Source: Sistotremastrum niveocremeum HHB9708 (taxonomy: Eukaryota; Basidiomycota; Agaricomycetes; Sistotremastrales; Sistotremastraceae). From it: a stretch of 64,000 bases of DNA. Under the pieces are notes generated by a model that saw only the letters and a list, made by a program, of their open reading frames with translations, was not told the origin of the DNA and did no database searches. Shown here piece by piece: positions 22,954 through 34,818 of this stretch (within the stretch, counting starts at the first letter, position 1; each line of letters begins with the position of its first letter). The position numbers were made by a program, and so were the translations under genes. The stretch spans positions 664,159-728,158 of the forward strand of contig KV419403.1 of assembly GCA_001630475.1 (NCBI GenBank), given 5' to 3'.

Positions 22954-24019
22954 TTATCTTAGACAAGTCTCTACACTAGAACTTCTACTAGACCCAGCAC
23001 TCACACCTCCACTACCGCCTGTTGGACCAGAACTGGCGCTAACGGCAGGACTGGCATCAGCAGCCTCCGCCGCCTCCAGAGCTTTCGCAACTTCCATCTC
23101 CCTAACAACCCTCCTGATCTCCCTCCTCCTTTCCTTCCCCCATTCTTTCGCTTCAGCACGCGCGGAAGCTAGATTGTGTGCGGCGGATTCATGGTGTTTT
23201 TTGTGTGCGGCGAGGGATGAGGAAATGGGGGAGTGATATATGAATGGGAGGAAAATTATTGATGCGATCTGTATTTATATTCTCAATTAGCGATTAGTCG
23301 ATGGCATCGGGGTTGAATGAATCGAGGAGAGGCATTGAGGAGGAAGAAAAATATGGCGAAGAACCAGAACGAATTGAGAGAGGGGTTATGATAAACGAAA
23401 GGACGGATGTGGGAAGGGAGAGAGCAGGACGTACGAATACTCCGCCCCACAGGATAACCTTCTCACTCTGCACATCCGCACTACTAGGAGGCGTCCATCC
23501 CCCTCTCGAATACTCCCCATAATAAGTCCCTCCATCCCAAGACGCTCTATTCGTGTACGCATTTGCGTATGCTTTTCTGCGCTTTGATAATTCTTCTTCG
23601 TAACCGAATTCGTGGTCTGAGGCTCTGAATCCGGATGAGGATGAGGAGGGACGACGGTGCGATAGGATGTCGTATGCTGATTTGAGGGATTGGAAGCGGC
23701 GATGACGGGTTGTGGACGGTAAGGAGCGGGCATGATGAGAGTCGGGGTGATACAGCTTTACAAGCTCGAAATCTACCATCGGTCACTCAGTCATTCGTCC
23801 AATAAATACAGAGGTATTGAAAGACATACAACGCGCTTTGATCTCAGACTGTGTGCTCCCTTTCCGAAGATGAAATATCTCCAGGGGTGAGGGATTCGGC
23901 GAACTCGGCCACGGATACCTCTCTCCTTCTCCTGCAGCATGGGTAGCGTATAGACGGGTATGGATTATATATTGAACGTTGGGGGGTAGCTTCCAAAGCT
24001 GTGCCTGCAACCGAATCAT
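22954..24019 (-). CDS. mitochondrial-type J-domain (DnaJ-like) membrane protein
   Basis: Three minus-strand exons, 24019-23830, 23772-23435 and 23268-22954, give about 280 aa. The N-terminus (MIRLQAQLWKLPPNVQYIIH, then TRLYATHAAG) looks like a mitochondrial presequence. The J domain starts at about residue 45 (PLEIFHLRKGSTQSEIKAR) and continues across intron 1 into YFELVKLYHPDSH, which contains the HPD tripeptide that stimulates Hsp70 ATPase activity, then FQSLKSAYDILS. A hydrophobic segment spans the exon 2/3 junction (VILWGGVF joined to IASIIFLPFIYH), predicting one membrane span. A charged helical tail follows (SARAEAKEWGKERRREIRRV). The layout is like yeast Jid1 (mitochondrial inner membrane), but orthology is not shown. 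It is divergently arranged with the zinc-finger gene at 24234. Confidence 0.85.
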
Positions 24020-24233
24020 AAGGCGCACTGATTATTCAGTCAAGCAGGGTTCAAAGAAGGATCAGAAGGTTAATCGGAGTTTGAAAGGAAGCAATAAGGA
24101 AAAGCCGTAAGCGCACAACGCTAGCACTCGGAAGGGACCCACACTCTCCGCCGGCTACTGCTTTCTCCCCACTAGCACCCCCCCCTCCCTTCTCGTCTGC
24201 CCTGGGATATCTTAAAGATACATTGGAGGGGGG

Positions 24234-26954
24234 ATGGTATCTCTCAAGCAGCGCAAGTTACTTGCACGCGCTACAGCCACTACTGCAGTGCTTAGTGGTG
24301 GAAATGGGAGTGCTACCACTAGGGATGAGCCTCGTGGCAAGTTGATCGAAGGGACGACGACGCCTCTGCTCTCTCCTTCATCTTCATCTACGACGACAGC
24401 TACTCTTACTCCTATAGAGGGTATACTATCACCTTCACAGAGTACCGCTATAGGATCCCCTCCGATCGGAATCAAAATCAAAATCAAAATCGAAGATAAT
24501 ATTCAGGAACCGCCACTATCATCTTCCCCCTTCGCATCATCTCCTCTTGCCCTACATCAGTCTCAAATATTCACTCCTCCTAGTTCTCGACTTCATAGTG
24601 ATAATGGAGGGAGTGGAGAGTGGAGGAAGAATAAAGTCGTTTGGTCAAGAGGTACAAGCGGAGAAATCCGGGCAAAAGCAGCTCCCTATATCCCATCGCC
24701 CATCACACGTCCTGCTAAGCCTTCTCCAGTTCCTCCTCGTAAACTTCGCTCTCGGAAGCTTGCGTCCGTTGCCCCAGAGGAAGAAGAAGAAGAGGAAGTG
24801 CAGATCGTCGAAAAGGAGGGATATTCGCTTAGACCGCGGAAGGGTATCTCGTATCGGACCATGACGATGTTGAGGGGTAAAGTCAAAACTGAGCCTGAGG
24901 ATGTGGTCATTCCGAGTGCCAGTGCTGCTGTTGCTGTCGGGAGAAAGAGGAAGAAGATTAAATCGGAGGCGAATATAATCGATTCGCCACTCCTCCAACC
25001 TCGTTCTATGGATTCTGAGCCTCCGATTGAAGAATTGCCGTTTCCTATTATGCGGAAGCAACCCGTTTCTTCTGGTAATGTTTCCGGTGCCAGTGGCGCA
25101 CCAATCGAACGCCCAGTTCGGGAACCTGAGGAACCTTCTGCGGAGTCTTCGCTTTCGACGCGCGGGTCGAGGAGTGCGACTCGTGCAAAGGTCGCAGCTT
25201 CGAAGTCGCATTCAGCCGTTGCTTCCTCTCACAGCGCCGTTGTTGCTGATGCTGCGAATTTGACCTTGACCGGGAGGAGGAAATCTGGTAAACGAGTCGT
25301 CGTGCTCGATCCCGAGGACGAAGCTCGACTCGAAATCGAAGGTGAAAGTGACGACTACGAACCTGCGGCTCAATCGAGAGGATCGTATAAACGGAAAGTA
25401 AAGACGGATGCTGGGAGTGTCAAGAAAGCGAAAGGAAGGGTGAAGGTTAAGGATGAACCGGAGGTTATTGATCTTTCTGGTCCTTCCGACCCTTCCCAAC
25501 TCTTGCAACCTCTGCGTCCATCTTCTCCGACACCATCGTCTTTCACCCAGAAACTCGAATCCCCCACCAAATCCGAAATACTAGCCGGCCTCGAAATCCT
25601 CGAACCTCCCGACCCCGATTTCCTCCCCCACCCCGCCAGAAAATCCTCCAAATCCAAATCCTCCAAATATTCCAAAAAACGTCACATCCCACCCAAACTC
25701 TCCCCCTCCTCAATCCCAAACCGACTCTCCGCATTCGAAAGACAGAAAGATATACAGAGTATGACACTTTGTGCGAGTCGACATCATGCGGTTAGGTATA
25801 GGCCTGCGGCGCTTTTTATGGCTATTGAGGGTGTTGGGGGTGTTGCTCCGACGGGGTTTTGTGCGCCGGGGAATTTGAAGGGCGGGAAGGGTAAGGATGC
25901 GTCTGCGAATGCGTCTGCGAATGCTTTGACGAACGCGCCTTCGAGGGAGGCGACGGAGGTGGCTGGAGGTGGGAGTGGCGGTGAGGTGAAGGACGCGAAG
26001 GAAACTCTAGATCTGAACAATATCCCACTCTTCCCTTCTGCTCCACCCGCCTTGACAATTCCTCCTTACCCCCCTCCGTTCGAGTACACGCCTACACATC
26101 CACCTCCGAGGACTGTGGAGGTGCTTAGGATGTTAGGGATTGATCCGAGGCTTGTTGTGCTTCCTGAGAAGAAAGGGGGGTGCCCTTGGATGGTTAGTAC
26201 GGCTCCTGTTACCAAATCCGCTTCCACATCGAACCCCTCATCCTCCACCCCACCCGGACCCTCGTCGTCCTCCACCTTAGCGTCCGGTACCGCTCACTCC
26301 ACAACGCACGACTCTGAACCGGACCTCTCCCTCCCCTGCCCGCACCTCGAAAAAACAGGTTGGACATGGATATCATGGCACCGTCACCTAACAGGCCATC
26401 TCCCCGATATCCTTCGTCCATTCTGGAAATGTCCTATATGCAAATGCGTTTTTGCGAGACAGGATAGTTTTAAGAGACATTTTGGGAGGAAAGGTGTTAA
26501 GTGTGGGGTTGATGGGAGATTTGATAGGATTAAGTATGAGGAGTGGGAGTGGAGGGGCGGGGAGGAGTGGTGGGATAGAAGGAAGAAGAGGGAGGAGAGG
26601 GCGGAGAAGGGGGAGGAGGTGGATGATGAGGAGGAGGGAGGGGATCCGGAGGTGTGGTTTTGGGTTCCTTGGGGTGTTAAGTGAGTCTTTCATTTTCACT
26701 TCCCGTCCGGAACCTTTTTTCGTTCTTCCGTTCGTTTTTCGCTTTTTTGCTCTTTTTCCTCTTCCCTCCATTTTCTCTGTTTTCGCCCATGCTAATTCGT
26801 ATGCAGTCTAGAAGAAGTAACGTTCTACTATAATCAGCCAGTTGGCGAAGCAGCTATAGCACATGAACATGAAACGGCGCCGTTGAAGCTCCGGAATCTG
26901 AAGAGGACTTCGAATATTCGGGCGAAGACTGTTGTGGGGATGATTAAGGAGTAA
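24234..26954 (+). CDS. large disordered protein with a C2HC-type zinc finger
   Basis: Two exons, 24234-26680 and 26807-26954, give about 864 aa. Most of the protein is low-complexity (Ser, Pro, Lys and acidic runs), with repeated basic patches typical of nuclear proteins (GRKRKKIKSE, SLRPRKG). Near residues 730-760 CPICKCVFARQDSFKRHF is followed by GRKGVKC, giving C-x2-C-x12-H-x7-C, a C2HC variant of the classical C2H2 finger. An upstream CPHLEKTGWTWISWHRH segment may bind a second metal. The short second exon adds NLEEVTFYYNQ and a basic end. A DNA-binding or transcription-related role is plausible from the finger and the basic patches; no target is visible. Confidence 0.8.
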
Positions 26955-27586
26955 ATTTTTTGAGTGAACTTATTTACGAGTGGTTATGATTGGAACGAAG
27001 GACGACGATGTGGCGACGAGCGAAGGCGGATATGAGGGAGAGATTGAATATAGAATTAGGAATTAGGATGTGGGGATTTAAGCGAATATATGAATGAGAT
27101 TAGATGTAGAACTTTTTTCGTGCAAATTCAAGCGGATCACAAATCAAAGTCTCGAACAAACTCGCTACACTCGAAAAAGCACCGTGACAACTCGGTCTTA
27201 CTCGAGTACCAACGAAGTCCGGACTGGCCCTTTCTCAGTGACTTTATACCAGTACAACTCAACCATTCGAAGTTTCTATAACTTTCGTTAAGCAGTTCAC
27301 CGAAACGCTGACTTGTATCGTCCACTTGCAACTGCTCGTGCGACTTCTCAATCGGTAAAGGTAATATTAGCGCCCAATGCCGCCCGCTGCCGCAGCCGAG
27401 CCGATGGCGTGATTACACATGTTTGGCTTACCCCGCCTCGCCTCCGAATCGAGGCCCCGCATTGCAAGTCCTGGTTCCGGATCCCACAGCCTACGCTCAC
27501 CTCATCCACGCCTTCTCCCGCCCCCCAACGCCCAACGTTATCTCACCCATCGATAGCTCGTTGGCGTGGTCGGCGTGGTCTTCGCG
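26955..27586. other. intergenic, promoter region of the F-box gene
   Basis: No gene seen; it lies between two plus-strand genes. Confidence 0.4.
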
Positions 27587-30500
27587 ATGTTCCCACTGCC
27601 TTATGATCTTGAGCTTTATATCCTCTCGTACCTCAATTTCCGTGAATTATTACAATGTACTCTCGTGCGTCCATATTCCATATTGCTTACATGCCACAGT
27701 GCTGATGGGATTAATATTGGATGATGTAGGTTAATCGAGAGACGAGGAAGACAGTGTTGCAGAGCCCTGCATTGATCTATATAATCGAACTCGCACGAGA
27801 TGGCCTGATTGAAGCACCCCCTCCTTCCCCCAACTCGACCAATAACGGAACACCACCTCTCTCAACATCAACCAAACTCCAAAAGTTGCTCGAAAGACGT
27901 AAACGCTGGACCCACCAAACGCCTCTCTCACTCTACCACATCCCCCTCTCCGGCTCATGTAACTGCTACGAACTCGTTGGAGGCGTATTCGCAAAGGCTA
28001 AACCCAACCCCCGAATTCCTGGAGTTGGAAGTCGGATTATCGATTTTGTGATGCTACCGGATGGGGAGAGGAATGGGGGCATACATAGGATTGAAGATCT
28101 TGGAGTCGATATTCGTGATTTTGCTATTGATCCGGGACAGGATCTGTTAGTTCTCCTGGAGAGTGAACATATGTGCGTCTCCTTTCTTCTACTTTGGAGA
28201 CTGGGAGGACTGATCGTGGGTTGGGTAGAATCGACGAGTTGAGCTGGTCGAGGATATATTTCAGGACGATGTCGGGGAATAAAGTCCATCCGAGAGCTGC
28301 CAGAGCGAAGGTGGCTTATACATCTCCTGATTTCCACGGAAGCGAGATGCAAATCGCCTCGGACGTCCTATCGCTAACATGTTCGACATCACTCGTCATA
28401 TGGAACTGGCACACCGGAATCCAGGAAACCGTGCGTCTCCCTTCCTCTTTAATTAGGTGATTTGTATTGATGAGGGGTAGACGTTGAGGATGGATGATAC
28501 GATGACCGATTTCGATTTTATCACTCCTCGATCATTCCTCATTACTGTGAGGAAACATACGGGAAACGTAGCGCTCAATCTCTACACATTCGTTTCGCCT
28601 TCGGATGGACCTACACCTATGCACATCGCAACGCTCGAGATATCCTCCCTCGCTCCTCCAGTTCTTGCTCCATTATTCACTCCTCATCCCTCTCATCCTC
28701 ACATGAACGGTGGATTGGCGAACGGTCTTGGTAACGGCAACGGCGCACCCAACGCTAATGCCGCAGGCGAAGGTCTTGGAGGTCCTGGAGGAAGACAACC
28801 CGGAGGAGGCCTAACATGGAGATCAAGCATCACATCCCACACAGGCCCATACGAAACGATGTTACCCGTCGAAGAAGGCGGAAGTCTATTCGGCGTAGGA
28901 AGGGAAGAAGCTGTCCATGTCATTCGGTTGAGTTTCGGTGTTGATCCTCCGACGCCTCCCGGTGGAGGTGGTGGACATGGACATGGTCCTGGTCCCGGAC
29001 AGCAGGGAGGAGGCGGAGGAGGCGGGATTGGGATTCAAGGTCAAGCTCAGGTGCTTCCAAATGGGATGGGACAGATTCAAATCGCTGCTCCGGGCGCTGA
29101 TTTTCAGGAATTCAATGCGGCTCTCGCAGCAGTTCTTGCAGCTGTTCAGCAGGCTCAGGGACTAGGGCAAGGGCAAGGTGGGAATGTCGTTGAACAGGTG
29201 ATCGGACCTCAGCTAGTGATGGGACAACAACCACCAGCAATGGGAGGAGGAGGAGCCGGAGTCGGATATCACGTCTCGTTCGACATTATCATCAAGAATC
29301 GCACCTTCATGCGTATAATCCGTGAAATCGAAGAAGAACGCGCCAACTCATCTCTTTCACCTCCCTTATCTTCGTCTTCCTCGTCTTCATTCTACAACCT
29401 CCATGCTCCCCTCCTCTCAAGAACCGCAACGCCCATCCGGATCTCAACCCCCAATCTCTCCGGAACCGCGACACCTACAACACCCGGAACACCGGGCCAC
29501 GGTCATTCCCATAGCTCAAGAAGCGGTGGGATAAGATGGGACGAACATCAAACGAAGATCCCTGCTAAGATTCTCAAATGGAACGAATGGGCTCCTCGGA
29601 ATACGCGTATTGTGAATCGGGGTAATCAGCATCATTGGCTCAGGTACTTCCTTCCCTCATCATCTTCTTCGTAATGATACTGACTGTGCGCTAGATTCGT
29701 TCATGGGTCGAGGGTGTTGGGGTGTACAGGTCCTGATGAAGACCGGAAGGACTGGGTCCTTGATTTCGGTCATTCGACTTCCCAGTCGACATCAACATCG
29801 GCATCCGACCTTCTGCCCTCTTCCTCGGAAAATGATGGGTCGATTCTGGTCGATTCAAGTTCACTCCAGAGCTCGTCGGAAGGGAATGGAGACGCAAATG
29901 GGTTCAATCCTCGAGAAGAGAAAGGGAAAGGCAAAGATCCTGAATCAAGACCCGAATTCAAATCAGGATTAGGAGTGTGGAATCTTGAGCCCGGTCCTAC
30001 AGCGACGATGTTCGAGCGTGTATTCGGGATACGAACGCGAGCGGCTCAAGAGATCTCGAACAATAATCTGAACGGCGATCTAAATGGGACTTCGACGCAG
30101 GACACGGGTGTTGAGAGGGAGAGAGGATGGTTGCAACTTGGCGAACCGAGTGGGGAATATCTCGCTATGAACCATCTTCGACATGCGGGGATGGGTATGG
30201 ATCTCGGGATGCTTGATTCGATACCGGTAGGGGTCGATTTACCGGTGGATGTTGTCAATGGTATTGGATCTGGCTTTGTTCAATCTCGGCTTGACGCTGG
30301 TGAAGCGGATGATGATGACGGAGAGGACGGCGCTGTTCGAGGAGGTGGACCGTCTACCATTTCGGAGTTCTCTTCAGAGTCGGATGAGAGCGAAGAGGAT
30401 TTTCGTGAAAACGTGCGGAGACCACGTTCATCTGATCAGCCAGATCAAATCCTCGATTCGCCGCCTATTTCGCCTCGAGCTTCGATTCCAACTCTCACTC

Positions 30501-30868
30501 CACCACCCTCCTCATCCAGACCGAATCCCTCCTCAATCCCCTCAGCATCGACTTCATCTTCATCCTCTCACGATCCAATACCACCGACTCCCTCAACGTC
30601 TCGTGCACCGAACGAACAAACCGTGACATCAACGTCGAACGGGACGACCGTGAATGATTGGAAGTCCCTCCTTCCAAGTTTACCTTTCGTTCCTCGTCAA
30701 CTCCCTGATCCGATCGTGCCTAGCTCGTTTAGCGGGTGTATGATTGCGCAGGATCGGATATTGTCCTTTGATGTGAGCCCTTTCTTTCCGTTATTCGATG
30801 TGAAGCTTATCTTGATGTAGATGGATCAAGACGGTGATATTCGGGCTATTGATGTCCTTGCATTCTAG
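27587..30868 (+). CDS. F-box domain protein, 1003 aa
   Basis: Six exons, 27587-27664, 27730-28172, 28229-28430, 28481-29643, 29695-30772 and 30821-30868, all join in frame. The N-terminus is a clear F-box (LPYDLELYILSYLNFRELLQ, then CTLVNRETR across intron 1) that should contact Skp1 in an SCF ubiquitin ligase. It is followed by the body common to agaricomycete F-box proteins: LQKLLERRKRW, YELVGGVFAK, DLGVDIRDFAIDPGQDLLVL, LVIWNWHTG. These beta-rich segments may form a propeller-like platform. The middle has a Gly-rich low-complexity stretch (about residues 400-480), and the region from about residue 740 on is Ser/Pro/acidic and disordered. The final exon encodes only 15 residues (MDQDGDIRAIDVLAF). 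Confidence 0.85.
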
Positions 30869-30975
30869 CGCAATAGCATCGTGTCATACGGCTTCACAAA
30901 ATGTGTGGCATCTGCGCTACATGTATCATACAACAATTACTTATTCTACACTGAATCTGATTTGGGGTTCCACAC

Positions 30976-32179
30976 CTACTCCGCCTTCTCAACCAACTTC
31001 GTATTGACAGCCACATCCTCCCACTGCTCAATCGTCTTCAAAATCCTCCCAATCTTCGCTCTCACATCACTTATACAATCCTCACCAAGGAACAACCATT
31101 CCGGCCATTCTTTACCCTCCGCAACACCTTCTCCTCTAACAACATCCACAATAACACCAGCTCCCTTAACCGGATCACCTTCCTCTTTCCCAACCGTCGA
31201 ATGCATGAATTGAATGACGCGTTCGTGGAGAGGCTGATAGGCATCTATGGAGAATGATCCGGGTGCGAGCATCGAATCTGCGAGCGCGTGATTAGAGGTT
31301 GAGTCCGCGGGACGGGGGTGGGTGTTTGAAGTGCGAATTGCGGAGGTTCTGAAGGCGCCGGGTTCGACGAGGAGGACGCGGATGTTGAAGGATTTTACTT
31401 CTGTTGTGAGGGTTTCTGTGAATGCGTGGAGGGCGGCTTTGGATGAGCCGTATAATCCTGTGCATCGATGATGCTATATTAGCATTAGCACGGTGTCCAT
31501 TAGGTGATATATGTACCTGTTAACTGTACATAGTTCAATACACGTGTATGTATCATTGTTATTGGGATGAAATACGTACGGGTATATTCGTACGCCATCC
31601 TGATCTGCTTCCGATGTTTACGATCGTGCCTGATTGACGAGATCGCATGTGGGGTAAGAATGCGTTCGTGACGTTTACAGGCCCGAAGAAGTTGGTTTGG
31701 AATTGGTTGAGGAGGCCTGCCACACTGTGGATTTTTTTAGCTTTGTACTCTTCCTTCAACGAAAGGAGTACCCTGATTCTTCGTGCGTGCCCACAGTTCC
31801 AAATCTGATCAAAGGCTTGTCAACTCGTTAAATACGTGCCAAAGAGGATGAGGTACCCAGCGTTGTTGACTACCACATCGACTCTTCCCCACACTTTAAT
31901 AGCTTCCTCCGCCACTTGTTTGATGCTCTCCAAATCGCTGGTCACATCCAATCCCAGCGCAACGCAGTTCTCTTGATCGACTTTTACCTCTGGATTTGTG
32001 GACTTCGAGAAGTCGAAAGATGTCAATGCAGATGTGAGTTTCGGAAGCGACGATGGGCGCGCTGTAGCGATGACTTTATCGCCTCGCGAGAGGGCAGTTT
32101 GGACTAGATGAAGGCCGAAACCTGAGGATGTGCCGGTTATGAACCAGACTTTTTGGCCTGCTTTTTGGAATAGGGACAT
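30976..32179 (-). CDS. short-chain dehydrogenase/reductase, copy 2
   Basis: Four minus-strand exons, 32179-31857, 31804-31772, 31724-31580 and 31473-30976, give about 332 aa. Motifs: [16 protein letters not shown] (cofactor binding), VDVVVNNAG at the end of exon 1, [12 protein letters not shown] (catalytic Ser region), and [13 protein letters not shown] (Tyr-x3-Lys). It lacks the Pro/Ser-rich leader of the 14-15 kb paralogue but has the same intron positions. The exon 4 acceptor (after AATATAG) was chosen to keep the frame; it adds HHRCT before GLYGSSK, which is unusual and should be checked. The C-terminal domain ([12 protein letters not shown]) matches the paralogue ([12 protein letters not shown]). 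Confidence 0.85.
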
Positions 32180-32857
32180 CGTTATAGTGAAATTGGATAG
32201 GGAGGACGATGGGACAAAGGTGTGTACGCGTCAAGTGAAACAACGAGGTGCTATATGTAAGACCCTCAGCTTGAGCCTTATCTAGAACCTAATTGTCATC
32301 CCACCTCTCGGAGCCGACCGACTAAGCTGAAAAAGACAATAAGGGCACGCTTCCGAGTCACTCTATGACTCAGTTGCTATTCTCTGTTCCCTTCAAATGA
32401 CGTTTAACGGCGTCCAAAGGCTGCGCAGTCGTCGAGATAGGCAAGGCTCGAGCTGCTATAAGGAAAGCGGATATGGTTCGGGTCGAAGAGCGTGGTTGAT
32501 CGGTGTGCCTGGGCGCTTGTGTGGGGTGCGTAAGCAAGGTGACGAGATCAATCTGATCGATCACCGATCATGATCAGATCATCCGCTGCCGAATTGCAAG
32601 TTGAGTGCGTGGTTCAAGTGACCACCTTAGCTGCCTCCGAAACCGATAAACCTGGCTTGCGAGATATGATGTTCGTAGTGGAATATCCTCTCAACCAACT
32701 CCAACCAACTCCAATCAACTCAATGAATTTGGACAAGAGGACGAGAAAATTCTACAGAATATATATCAAGGAAGACGTCAGACCACGGCACTGCATTTTG
32801 CAAATAGGGCACAGCGACCACGTTGCGTTCACCCCTCATCTTCTGCATCAAAACCCC
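32180..32857. other. intergenic between divergent genes
   Basis: No gene seen; shared upstream region of the minus-strand dehydrogenase and plus-strand Rho-like copy 5. An open frame here continues into exon 1 of copy 5, so its true start could lie slightly further upstream than 32858. Confidence 0.35.
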
Positions 32858-33860
32858 ATGTTTCTCTTCAATGATCGAAAAGAGTTCTGTATCAGCATTC
32901 GTAGCACTGATATCAGCGCGACGGAAAGGGTATGAAATTCATTTCACCGAAGAGAACTGGCATGATGACTTACTCCGTAATCTAAGTTAGGATCGATTAG
33001 TCTCCGCATACGTTCTGGTCGATGAATCTCTAGCGGAAGAAGAGAGATCTAGAGTGAGTCCGATCATAATCCCATTACATCGGGTTGGTATGTGATTCCC
33101 GCCGAGCCGTATAGCTCTTGGGTCAGATATCGACCTACGAAGCTAAAAAGACGACACACGTGTATTTCAAAAGCCTGCCTGCTTCCCCTTCTCGCAAACC
33201 AGAATCGACGTCCACCAAACCGCCTAAAAGTTCTTCATCTCCGACTATTTACGAAATCAAATGTGCGTTCGTTAATTCCGACCAGGAGACGAGTCTGACT
33301 ACACAGTTAACATCGATCGATAAGCCGGCGACGCATTCTATCCCGAGACCAAGAACAGCTCAAAGGAATCTCTACTACCTGGCTTTACGACTTCCAATCC
33401 TCCGAACAAGCTACGCACGTCAGAGCGAACATTATTTGTTTCAGTGTTTTGTCACGATTCGAGTTTGGGAACATCCGAGTCGATGACAGACAGAGGTCGT
33501 CGTGGTTGGGATTGCGGAGAAAGCCCTGGCCTACGATCCTCGTTGGGATGGACATTGAGTGGAGGTCAGATCCGGAGGAAGTCCATCGTCTGTTTCAATC
33601 TCACAGCAGCGAGTCCGGACAAAGGCTCGGTCCGGTGCTTCCTGAAGAAGGAGAACGGATTGTACTAGAGATCGGAGCGACTAAATATATGGAATGTTCG
33701 CTTGCGGATAAAGAGCAGGTGAAAGCTGTCTTTCGAGAGGTGAGTTTAATAGCGTGACTATTTGAGCCAGGATGCTAACCGGATATTTTATCTCATGAAC
33801 TACAAGGCATGGAGACTTGCATTAAAGAATGGCTCGTGGTGGAATGGACTGACATTATGA
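32858..33860 (+). CDS. Rho-like pseudo-GTPase, copy 5
   Basis: Exons 32858-32929, 32991-33053, 33115-33262, 33348-33739 and 33807-33860 give about 242 aa with phases 0, 0, 1, 0. Exon 1 is MFLFNDRKEFCISIRSTDIS plus ATER; exon 2 is DRLVSAYVLVDESLAEEERS plus R; exon 3 starts LLGQISTYEAKKTTHVYF. Exon 4 holds WLYDFQSSEQ, NIICFSVLSRFEFGNI, TILVGMDIEWRSDPEEVHRL, GPVLPEEGERIVLEIG and ATKYMECSLAD. Exon 5 is AWRLALKNGSWWNGLTL. The acceptor used by copy 4 for exon 4 (before CCGGCG) is still present here but would be one base out of frame; an AG 20 bases further on restores the frame. If that AG is not used in vivo, this copy is a pseudogene. Confidence 0.6.
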
Positions 33861-34818
33861 GCCATTGACCATTGCCATTATAATACGTTGACACAGCGCT
33901 TCTGATAGATTGGAATATTTCAAGGTAGGTTGAGCTTCGTGTTTCCCAAAGTTATGAAGATGCATATGCTGATTATGAGATCCGATGTCTCGTCAGATCG
34001 GTGGACGCCGCTGGCATATCGTCTCCTACGCGACCACACAGGGCATTTGGAGTCCATCTCATTTCTTGGTCATTATATCGATTATCGTCGAGGTCCCTTA
34101 TTCATGAGCCATTTTATGCAGCCGTACCAGTGTGTGAGAGCATTTGGTGTTAGATCCAAATCATTGGGGAGCCCGAGACGAATATATCCCTGTTCACTTG
34201 GGGAAAGCAGAGGCAACAAATGATCATGAGCATTATCAGATCTTTGTTGCCGAAGACCCGTAGAATGATCTACTGAACGGAATGCAAGGAATGCAGGGAC
34301 CGGTCGTGAAATCATGTTATAGAGATGCGAAACAACCAGCGGGGCGCTGGGCGGCGTCGGACGTGTCAGTCGGGGATAGCAGCTCAGCGGCTAATTATTG
34401 GAAAGCGGCGGGAGAGCTCTATGATGCAGGAATGCGCCGGCGTGGAAAAGGACTATCGTCAATGGTACTAATCTGCAACACGTCGTGCTTGATCACCAAG
34501 TTAAAGCCTGTTCGTCGGTCGACACAACCCAGCTTATGTACCCAGCGCACAACGTCGAGCAAGCGGTGTACATACGTGCGTCTACACCCACCTCGCGTGT
34601 GAGTCAGGGTGTGAATTGTGAGTTATGCGACCATGATGCCATTCGAGTTCCTGAGCTTCTGACCCTGAGTATCTTCGGACAATGTCACAATTGGATTTGA
34701 GGCTTCCAGCGCTGCACTGCATCGACAAACTCGATTACAAACAACCCTGTGATCTATAACAGCTATCTCTCAGGTTCTCACACCGTACGGCACTCTCATC
34801 CCTCCGAATCATCCCTCT
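33861..34818. other. intergenic, no gene seen
   Basis: Roughly 1 kb between Rho-like copies 5 and 6. Short frames only; none resembles the family exons. Confidence 0.35.

Noticed and set aside
22898-23236. 112-codon Ala/Leu-rich plus-strand frame
   Set aside because: It is the antisense shadow of the last exon of the J-domain gene.
33262-33348. Two frameshifts making Rho-like copy 5 a clear pseudogene
   Set aside because: One is the conserved intron; the other is removed by a downstream acceptor. Kept as a probable gene with lowered confidence.
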